Assembly: GCA_005885115.1 (NCBI GenBank)
Contig: VAXX01000058.1
Location: 1-5,174, forward strand
Direction of reading: 5' to 3'
DNA length: 5,174 bases
Origin: Actinomycetota bacterium
Lineage (GTDB): Bacteria; Actinomycetota; Actinomycetes; Mycobacteriales; Micromonosporaceae
Part shown: one piece after another, positions 1-4,422 of the stretch
Position numbering within the stretch: position 1 is the first letter of the stretch
How the letters are laid out: the number at the start of each line of letters is the position of its first letter
Translations under genes and position numbers: made by a program
Notes under the pieces: generated by a model
The model's database searches: none
Seen by the model: only the letters and a program-made list of their open reading frames with translations
Told to the model about the DNA's origin: nothing

Positions 1-311
1 AGGCTGGTGGCAACCCAGCCGAGCAGACCGAACAGCAACAGCCACGGGGGTACCCGCCGGAGCTGCGCCACCAGCCGGAGCGTGAGGTAGGGCTGGGCGA
101 GCAGGAGTACGGACGCGCCGATGCTCAACGCCGGTGGCGGGGTCGGCACGAACCGGCGGACCACCTCGAGTACGGTCAGCACCGCCATCGCGCTGAACAC
201 GAGCGTGACGTCGCGTTGCAACGGGTCGCGCCGTGCCACGTATCCGCTCAGCGCCCGGGCGAAGACCAGCACGAACAGCGCCTCGATGAACAAGGTCTCC
301 ACCGGCGCCAC
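1..311 (-). CDS. Multi-pass membrane protein, N-terminal part (cut by window edge)
   Basis: The first 103 residues are visible. They begin MAPVETLFIEALFVLVFARA and hold four hydrophobic stretches at about residues 6-25, 35-54, 61-81 and 89-103, separated by short basic loops (RRDPLQRD, RRFVPTPPP, QLRRVP). The GTG at 309-311 is the most upstream usable start: an in-frame TAG lies 11 codons before it, and a GAGGGGG Shine-Dalgarno-like run sits just upstream, though the spacing is tight. A second in-frame GTG three codons later is a possible alternative. The layout, with no signal peptide and closely packed helices, resembles the membrane-embedded N-terminus of actinobacterial sensor proteins (histidine kinase or similar). 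The soluble output domain would lie beyond the window, so function is not established. It is divergently transcribed from the ROK regulator. Confidence 0.75.
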   Translation of the reverse strand, partial: MAPVETLFIEALFVLVFARALSGYVARRDPLQRDVTLVFSAMAVLTVLEVVRRFVPTPPPALSIGASVLLLAQPYLTLRLVAQLRRVPPWLLLFGLLGWVATS

Positions 312-330
312 CGCCCCCTCAGCCGCCCTT

Positions 331-336
331 ACCGTA
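331..336 (-). promoter_or_regulatory. Candidate -10 box for the membrane-protein gene
   Basis: Read on the minus strand this is TACGGT, which fits the TAnnnT pattern of actinobacterial -10 elements. It lies 19 nt upstream of the proposed GTG start. No convincing -35 was found at 16-19 nt, so the call is weak. Confidence 0.25.
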
Positions 337-342
337 CAGCAC

Positions 343-356
343 TAAAGCGTGCTTAA
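343..356. promoter_or_regulatory. Imperfect inverted repeat, possible operator
   Basis: TAAAGCGTGCTTAA has arms AAGC and GCTT around a GT centre, with a further outer T:A pair. It is AT-rich compared with its surroundings and lies just upstream of the candidate -10 of the leftward membrane-protein gene, where a repressor or activator could act. The symmetry is short and could be chance. Confidence 0.25.
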
Positions 357-448
357 CGGGCATTTTGCACAGGCATCTCCGGCGTTGCCCAGCACGGATG
401 ATCTTTCCAGTGCGCGGAATGTGCGAAGTGACGAGGGTTCCACGGGCT

Positions 449-464
449 GTATCGATGTGGATAC
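449..464. promoter_or_regulatory. Inverted repeat GTATC-N6-GATAC, candidate operator of the ROK gene
   Basis: Perfect 5-bp arms GTATC (449-453) and GATAC (460-464) flank a 6-nt spacer, giving half-site centres 11 bp apart, about one helical turn. This spacing suits a dimeric winged-helix regulator. The right arm overlaps the only TAnnnT -10 candidate (TACCCT, 462-467) upstream of the ROK gene. The arrangement fits autorepression, which is common among ROK repressors, but no known ROK consensus was matched. Confidence 0.35.
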
Positions 465-467
465 CCT
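462..467 (+). promoter_or_regulatory. Candidate -10 box for the ROK regulator gene
   Basis: TACCCT fits TAnnnT and would place the transcript start near 474, leaving a leader of about 33 nt that contains the GAGAGG ribosome-binding site at 495-500. The -35 is poor: TTCCAC at 438-443, with an 18-nt spacer. Confidence 0.3.
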
Positions 468-506
468 TTGTGCGCATCCCCTTTTGCCGTCCCTGAGAGG
501 ATCACT

Positions 507-1775
507 GTGGACCGACGGTCCTGGCTTCCCGAAGACCTTCGCGCCTACCACCGCGGCCTGCTCATGCGGCTGCTGGCCGACGAAGGTCCGGTGACCCGCC
601 GGCAACTGGCCGAGCGCAGCGGCCTGAGCATCCCGACCACCGCCTCGATCGTCAGCGAGCTGCTGACCAGCGGGTACGTCACCGAGTCGATGTCCTCCGA
701 CCGGGGCGCCGCGCGCGGTCCCCGGGCCGGGCTGATCGCCATCGTCCGGCACGGACACGTCGTGGTCGGGGTGGACGTGTCCGGTACCCGGGTCCGGCTG
801 GGCCTGTGCGACCTGTCCGGCGTGGCGTCGGAGGTGGTGCGGGTACCGGTGGACCGGCAGGCCGGGCCGGACGAGGTACTGGAGACGGCGGTGGCCGCCG
901 CCGCCCCGCTGGTCCGGTCGGCCGGCAAGCGGCTGCTCGGGTTCGGCGTGGCCGTACCGGGGCCGGTCGACCCGGACGGCCGGCGGCTGATGCACTCGCT
1001 GGCCCTGGACTGGCGGGACGTACCGGTGGCCGAGCGCTTCGAGCGGGCCTACGGGACCGTCGCGGCCGTGGAGTACAACGTGCGCGCGATGGCCCGCGCC
1101 GAGGCCCGGTACGGGCTGGGCCGGCGCGCGGACAACCTGCTGTACCTGCACCTGGGCGAGAGCCTCGGGGTGGCGTACCTGGTCGACGGGCTGGCCTTCC
1201 GGCAGGGTACGCACGGCGTTTCGGAACTGGGCCACCACCAGGTACGGGCGGACGGGCCGCGGTGCTCGTGCGGCGCGGTCGGCTGCCTGGAGGCCGTCCT
1301 GGGCAGGGAGTACCTGCTGACCCGGATCCGGGAGGCCGGCGCGCGCAGCCCGGTGCTGGCCAAGCTGGTCCGGCGGGCGACCCGCCCGCTGGAGGTCCTG
1401 GACAGCGGCGTACAGGCCGACGACCCGGTGGCCATCGAGATCAGCGACGAGGTGACCGGGCACCTCAGCGGCGCCATCGCCATGAGCATCAACATCTTCA
1501 GCCCGTCCCGGGTGGCCCTGGGCGGGGCGCTCGCCAGCGCGCCGAAGGACTTCTTCGGCCGGCTCCAGGAGGAGACGCTGACCCGGGTCAGCCGGATCCT
1601 GCGCGACCAGGTGACGATCGACCGGGCCAGCATCGGCCGGTACCCCGGCGTGCTCGGCGCCGGCACGGTGGCGCTGGACCGGCTGTTCTACCGCGACCAC
1701 CCACCCACGCCGGCCGTCCGGGGCAGCCGGCGGATCCCGCCGCAGTGGGCCACGGCGGCGACCGCCCGGACCTGA
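507..1775 (+). CDS. ROK-family winged-helix transcriptional regulator
   Basis: This 422-residue protein is a typical length for a ROK (NagC/XylR-type) repressor. Residues 13-60 form the winged helix-turn-helix (PVTRRQLAERSGLSIPTTAS at about 28-47). The ROK actin-like domain follows from about residue 84: the phosphate loop reads DVSGT (90-94) instead of DxGGT, and GHHQV (242-246) precedes the zinc motif CSCGAVGCLE (253-262), so the structural zinc site (His plus three Cys) is intact. The catalytic aspartate expected in the ENDxN motif appears to be Asn191 (EYNVRAMA), so it should sense a ligand rather than phosphorylate sugar. The GTG at 507 is preferred because GAGAGG lies 6 nt upstream; an in-frame TTG at 468 has no such site. 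The ligand is unknown. Targets may include its own promoter and the ridA operon downstream. Confidence 0.93.
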   Translation: MDRRSWLPEDLRAYHRGLLMRLLADEGPVTRRQLAERSGLSIPTTASIVSELLTSGYVTESMSSDRGAARGPRAGLIAIVRHGHVVVGVDVSGTRVRLGLCDLSGVASEVVRVPVDRQAGPDEVLETAVAAAAPLVRSAGKRLLGFGVAVPGPVDPDGRRLMHSLALDWRDVPVAERFERAYGTVAAVEYNVRAMARAEARYGLGRRADNLLYLHLGESLGVAYLVDGLAFRQGTHGVSELGHHQVRADGPRCSCGAVGCLEAVLGREYLLTRIREAGARSPVLAKLVRRATRPLEVLDSGVQADDPVAIEISDEVTGHLSGAIAMSINIFSPSRVALGGALASAPKDFFGRLQEETLTRVSRILRDQVTIDRASIGRYPGVLGAGTVALDRLFYRDHPPTPAVRGSRRIPPQWATAATART

Positions 1776-1811
1776 GCGTTTATCACCGGCCGCGCCGGGA
1801 ACCCGGGAGTA

Positions 1812-1961
1812 ATGGTTGGTTTCATCGTGGCGCTGCTGGTGATCTGGGCGATCCTGGCCGTACTGGGCCTGGTGGTCAAGGGGCTGTTCTGGCTGTTCTT
1901 CATCGGCCTGTTCCTGTTCCTGGCCCCCGGCGCGATCGGCTACGTCCGCCGGCCCGCCTGA
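1812..1961 (+). CDS. Small hydrophobic membrane protein (49 residues)
   Basis: This short gene encodes MVGFIVALLVIWAILAVLGL, then a second hydrophobic run VVKGLFWLFFIGLFLFLAPG, and a short basic tail YVRRPA. One lysine (Lys23) separates two segments long enough to cross the membrane, so it is probably a helical hairpin. Such proteins are common and uncharacterised in actinobacteria. A GGGAG sequence (1805-1809) lies only 2 nt before the ATG and forms part of a small inverted repeat (CCGGG-AA-CCCGG, 1795-1806) that may influence initiation. It follows the ROK gene by 36 nt on the same strand and precedes a hairpin terminator, so the two may be cotranscribed. No function can be assigned. Reading-frame quality, GC-rich third positions and the hydrophobic pattern support a real gene. 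Confidence 0.75.
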   Translation: MVGFIVALLVIWAILAVLGLVVKGLFWLFFIGLFLFLAPGAIGYVRRPA

Positions 1962-1985
1962 CGGCGCGGGGCTGGAGTGCGGGGA

Positions 1986-2020
1986 GCCGGTCGGCGACCC
2001 GTCGAAGGTCGCCGGCCGGC
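1986..2020 (+). terminator. Strong GC hairpin without U-tract, likely terminator
   Basis: Two 14-nt arms, 1986-1999 (GCCGGTCGGCGACC) and 2007-2020 (GGTCGCCGGCCGGC), pair fully with a single G-U wobble around a 7-nt loop. No run of T follows, which is frequent for actinobacterial intrinsic terminators. It lies 25 nt after the small membrane-protein gene and before the ridA promoter, so it would insulate the two transcription units. A regulatory hairpin is the alternative. Confidence 0.6.
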
Positions 2021-2031
2021 CCGCGCACCCC

Positions 2032-2066
2032 TTGGGCGCCGTGCGGGCACCTGAGATGATCTGGCT
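2032..2066 (+). promoter_or_regulatory. Candidate promoter of the ridA operon, leaderless
   Basis: TTGGGC (2032-2037) and GATGAT (2055-2060) are separated by 17 nt. The -10 ends 6 nt before the GTG of ridA, so transcription would begin at or next to the start codon. No Shine-Dalgarno sequence is visible, which agrees with a leaderless mRNA. The -10 overlaps a small palindrome, AGATGATCT (2054-2062). Confidence 0.5.
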
Positions 2067-2435
2067 GTGCAGAAACTGACCAGTGTGAAGCTGCCCCGCC
2101 CGGCGGGGCCGTACAGCCACGTGGCGGTGGCCGGTGGACTGGTGTTCACCGCGGGTTTCGGCCCGCAGGACCCGGACACCAACGCGGTGCCCGAGGGCAT
2201 CGAGGCACAGACCGAGGCGGTCATCCGCAACGTCGAGCGGGCCCTGGCCCAGGTCGGTTGCGCGCTGGCCGACGTGGTGAAGGTGACCGCGCATCTGGCT
2301 TCCCTGGCCGACTTCCCGGCGTACAACGCGGTGTACGAGCGGCTGTTCCCGGCGCCGTACCCGGTCCGGACCACGGTCGGCTCGGAGCTCAACGACATCC
2401 TCGTGGAGATCGACGTGGTCGCGGCGCTGCCGTGA
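2067..2435 (+). CDS. ridA: RidA family enamine/imine deaminase
   Basis: This 122-residue protein has the usual RidA (YjgF/YER057c/UK114) length and full domain. It shows the N-terminal motif PAGPYSHVAVAGGLVFTAGF (12-31) with the conserved Tyr16, the helix EAVIRNVERALAQVG, the segment DVVKVTAHLASLADFPAYNA, and the active-site arginine Arg101 (PYPVRTTVG) with Glu114 (LVEIDVVA) near the end. These match Arg105 and Glu120 of the E. coli enzyme. RidA trimers in the cytoplasm hydrolyse reactive enamine/imine intermediates such as 2-aminoacrylate to keto acid and ammonia, protecting PLP enzymes. The common LP in the LPxxxxVEI region is LN here (Leu108-Asn109). The gene overlaps the PLP gene by 4 nt. 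Translation starts at GTG with no ribosome-binding site, probably from a leaderless mRNA. Confidence 0.93.
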   Translation: MQKLTSVKLPRPAGPYSHVAVAGGLVFTAGFGPQDPDTNAVPEGIEAQTEAVIRNVERALAQVGCALADVVKVTAHLASLADFPAYNAVYERLFPAPYPVRTTVGSELNDILVEIDVVAALP

Positions 2436-3616
2436 GCCTGCTCGACCTGGCCGCCGTGGGTCGGCTGCGGGCGGAGCCGGTCGACTGGCGGTACAAGGGA
2501 ATGCCGCCGGACGTGTCCACTGTGGATGGTCTGATCGGCCGGCGGGTACCGGTGGACGGGTTCACCTCGCCGGTCGCCGTCCTGCGCGAACCGGCGCTGC
2601 GGGCCAACCTCGACACGTACGCCCGGTTCTGCGCCGGGCACGGGCTGGACTTCGCACCGCATGTCAAGACGACGATGGCGCCGCAGGTGGCCGCCGCGCA
2701 GGCGCGGCTGGGCGCCTGGGGGTTCACCGTCGCGACCGTGGCGCAGGCGCGGGTACTGCGGGCCTTCGGGGCGCGGCGCATCCTCATCGGGCACGCGGTG
2801 GTCGACCCGGCGGCGGTCCGCTGGCTGGCCGCCGAACAGGAGCACGCCGAGATCGCCTGCTGGGTCGACTCACCGTCCACTGTGGACATTCTGGCCGGAC
2901 ACGACATCCCGGTCTACGTCGAGCTCGGGGCGGCGGGCGGACGCACCGGCGCGCGCGGGGTGGCGGCCGCGGCCGAGGTGGTACGGGCGGTCCGCGCGAC
3001 GCCCGGACCGCGGTTCGCCGGCGTCAGCGGTTACGAGGGTACGTACGGGCGGGACCGCTCCCCGTCCTCGGTTTCCGCCGTCCGGGCCTACCTGCGCGAC
3101 CTGGTGGCGCTCGCGCGTACCGTCGACGCACCGGTGGTGACCGCGGGCGGCAGCGCCTATCCGGACCTGGTCGCCGAGGAGTTCGCCGAACTCGGTGCCG
3201 GCGTCGGCAAGGTGCTGCGCTCCGGCGCGTACGTCGCGCACGACCACGGGCACTACGCGCACCTGTCCCCGTTCCCGTTGCAGCCGGCGCTGCGGGTCTG
3301 GGCCACGGTCATCGCCGTACCCGAGCCCGGGCTGGCTCTGGTCAACGCCGGCAAGCGCGACGTCTCCTTCGACCTGGACCTGCCGGTACCGCTGGGGGTG
3401 CTGCGGGACGGCGAACCGGTACCGCTGACCGGGGTCACCGTGACCGCGCTCAACGACCAGCACGCGTACCTGCACGACCCGGCCGGCGAGCTGCGGGTCG
3501 GCGACTGGGTCGAAGCCGGGATCTCCCATCCCTGTACCACCTTCGACCGCTGGCCGGCCCTGCCCCTGGTGGACGCGGACGGGCGCGTCGTGGACCTGAT
3601 CCGCACGTACTTCTAG
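2432..3616 (+). CDS. Fold-type III PLP enzyme, D-serine dehydratase-like (amino acid deaminase)
   Basis: This 394-residue protein fits the D-threonine aldolase/D-serine dehydratase-like family (alanine-racemase barrel plus C-terminal DSD domain). The PLP lysine is Lys79 in APHVKTTMAP. The barrel carries VELGAAGGRTGAR, SGYEG and TAGGSAYPD, followed by LRSGAYVAHDHGHY and NAGKRDVSFDLDLP. The C-terminal domain ends with SHPCTTFDRW, where His366 and Cys368 should bind zinc, and then LIRTYF. A His/Cys pair is that of D-serine dehydratase, whereas characterised D-threonine aldolases use His/Asp, so beta-elimination to keto acid and ammonia is favoured; the substrate is unproven. The GTG start overlaps the ridA stop (GTGA) without a clear ribosome-binding site, implying translational coupling. 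An in-frame ATG at 2258 lies inside ridA and is rejected. The RidA partner supports a dehydratase that releases 2-aminoacrylate-like intermediates. Confidence 0.9.
   Translation: MSLLDLAAVGRLRAEPVDWRYKGMPPDVSTVDGLIGRRVPVDGFTSPVAVLREPALRANLDTYARFCAGHGLDFAPHVKTTMAPQVAAAQARLGAWGFTVATVAQARVLRAFGARRILIGHAVVDPAAVRWLAAEQEHAEIACWVDSPSTVDILAGHDIPVYVELGAAGGRTGARGVAAAAEVVRAVRATPGPRFAGVSGYEGTYGRDRSPSSVSAVRAYLRDLVALARTVDAPVVTAGGSAYPDLVAEEFAELGAGVGKVLRSGAYVAHDHGHYAHLSPFPLQPALRVWATVIAVPEPGLALVNAGKRDVSFDLDLPVPLGVLRDGEPVPLTGVTVTALNDQHAYLHDPAGELRVGDWVEAGISHPCTTFDRWPALPLVDADGRVVDLIRTYF
2515..2527. repeat. Near-perfect palindrome GTCCACTGTGGAT, copy 1
   Basis: The 11-bp core TCCACTGTGGA (2516-2526) is a perfect palindrome around a central T; the outermost pair is mismatched here. 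It encodes Ser-Thr-Val-Asp (residues 29-32 of the PLP enzyme) and uses ACT, one of only two ACT codons in that gene. The other is in copy 2. Confidence 0.6.
2875..2887. repeat. Perfect 13-bp palindrome GTCCACTGTGGAC, copy 2
   Basis: Arms GTCCAC and GTGGAC flank a single T. It lies in the PLP gene, 360 bp after copy 1 and in the same reading frame, again encoding Ser-Thr-Val-Asp (residues 149-152) with the rare ACT codon. A partial copy, CACTGTGGAC, spans the GTG start of the ROK gene at 503-512. Confidence 0.65.
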
Positions 3617-4335
3617 TCGAAGAATCGGGCCAGCTCGGTGGCGTCGAGCTCGGGCGCGTCGGTGGGTATCGGGGTCAGGTCGGCGAAGACGCTCACCCCG
3701 TCGCAGGAGGCATGCAGCGGGCGCCAACGTGGTGCGCCCGGTCGGGTACAGATGCCTTTGACCGTCTGGACGTCGAGCAGCCGTACGTGCGTCGGGTCGG
3801 CGACCGCGTTGATGTGGCCCCACCACGGGCTCATCAGGTGCAGGGTGCCGTCCGGGCGCAGTACCCGGTGACACTCGTCGATGAGCGGCAGGAAGTCGTA
3901 CAGGTGCTCGATGAGGTGTACGGCGAAGACCGCGTCCACACTGCCCGTCCGGAACGGCAGGGTACGGGACAGGTCGGCGAGGACCGTCACGGCCGGGGTG
4001 GGCCGGCGGTCCACCCCGATCGAGCCGTCGTACTGCTTGGTCGTCCCGCAGCCGAGGTCCAGGTGTACGGGTGCGCGCCCGCCGACCCGTACCCGCGACC
4101 AGACCGCGTACACCCCGGCGAGCTGGCCGATCAACCGGCGCAGCACCGACAGGGACCCGGCGGACCCGACCTGCCCGGTCAGGTGCGCGACGCCTCCGGA
4201 GAACCGCGCCCGCACATCCAGTCCGCGTACCCGATCGTCGTGGCGCAGCATGGCTTCGACCGCCTTCTCCAGCGCGTGGTCGTGCCGGGCCAGGCGTTGC
4301 GGAGACGGCGGAGCGGGGGCGATCGGGCCGGGCAT
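3613..4335 (-). CDS. BON domain-SAM-dependent methyltransferase fusion protein
   Basis: This 240-residue protein has two parts. Residues about 19-84 match a BON domain: LEKAVEAMLRHDDRVRGLDV, then GGVAHLTGQVGS (48-58) and VLRRLIGQLAGVYAVWSRVRV. Residues about 88-222 form a class I (type 11) methyltransferase: motif I LDLGCG (92-97), acidic Asp109 after strand 2 (IGVDRR), Asp121 before LSRTLPF, DAVFAVHLIEHL (134-145), and HRVLRPDGTLHLMSP (156-170). SAM-binding residues appear intact. There is no signal peptide or membrane segment, so it should be cytoplasmic. BON domains usually bind phospholipid or other surfaces, which hints at a lipid, envelope or glycan substrate, but the substrate is unknown. 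The ATG at 4335 has only a weak GGAA upstream. It converges on the PLP gene, both stops sharing CTAG, and diverges from the gene at 4423. Confidence 0.9.
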   Translation of the reverse strand: MPGPIAPAPPSPQRLARHDHALEKAVEAMLRHDDRVRGLDVRARFSGGVAHLTGQVGSAGSLSVLRRLIGQLAGVYAVWSRVRVGGRAPVHLDLGCGTTKQYDGSIGVDRRPTPAVTVLADLSRTLPFRTGSVDAVFAVHLIEHLYDFLPLIDECHRVLRPDGTLHLMSPWWGHINAVADPTHVRLLDVQTVKGICTRPGAPRWRPLHASCDGVSVFADLTPIPTDAPELDATELARFFD

Positions 4336-4362
4336 AGTTTCCGCGCTACCCCGCCCGGGCGC

Positions 4363-4368
4363 GTTCTA
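4363..4368 (-). promoter_or_regulatory. Candidate -10 box for the BON-methyltransferase gene
   Basis: On the minus strand this reads TAGAAC, close to TAnnnT, within the small palindrome CGTTCTAACG (4362-4371). It would give a leader of roughly 20 nt before the ATG at 4335. No good -35 was seen, so the call is weak. Confidence 0.25.
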
Positions 4369-4386
4369 ACGTCGGATCCGCTTCGC

Positions 4387-4422
4387 TTGCCGGCTCACGC
4401 TGCCCGCCGCGACGATGGACTC
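4387..4422 (+). promoter_or_regulatory. Candidate leaderless promoter of the sigma-2-like gene
   Basis: TTGCCG (4387-4392) and GACGAT (4411-4416) are separated by 18 nt, and the -10 ends exactly 6 nt before the GTG at 4423. This matches the ridA arrangement (GATGAT, 6 nt, GTG). Only a weak GGA (4417-4419) could act as a ribosome-binding site. Confidence 0.4.

Noticed and set aside
121..345. A 74-codon plus-strand frame (Ser/Thr/Ala-rich)
   Set aside because: It is antisense to the hydrophobic membrane-protein frame, whose helix pattern is far more convincing, and it has no ribosome-binding site.
468..506. Upstream TTG start extending the ROK protein by 13 residues
   Set aside because: There is no ribosome-binding site before 468, the extension overlaps the candidate -10 and operator, and GTG at 507 has GAGAGG at good spacing.
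2018..2047. Second stem-loop, CCCGC..GCAC with GTGCGGG
   Set aside because: It needs a 2-nt bulge, competes with the strong 1986-2020 hairpin and overlaps the ridA -35, so it is probably chance.
806..2059. A 417-codon plus-strand frame inside the ROK gene
   Set aside because: The product is almost entirely Gly, Arg, Pro and Ala, and the same bases in another frame encode a clear ROK protein.
342..2294. A 650-codon open frame on the minus strand
   Set aside because: It is antisense to the ROK, small-protein and ridA genes, its translation is low-complexity (Arg/Gly/Pro/Ala/His-rich) with no recognisable domain, and such long shadow frames are normal in GC-rich DNA.
2258..2431. ATG at 2258 as the start of the PLP enzyme
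   Set aside because: The extra 58 residues lie inside ridA, are low-complexity (Arg/Gly/Val-rich) and match nothing; family length and the GTGA overlap favour 2432.
1940..3874. Long minus-strand frames across ridA and the PLP gene
   Set aside because: They mirror genes with clear family motifs and their translations are rich in Arg, Pro, His and Gln with no domain.
3712..4422. In-frame upstream extension of the gene at 4423
   Set aside because: It is antisense to the well-supported BON-methyltransferase gene and shows no domain; the protein-like pattern begins only after the GTG at 4423.
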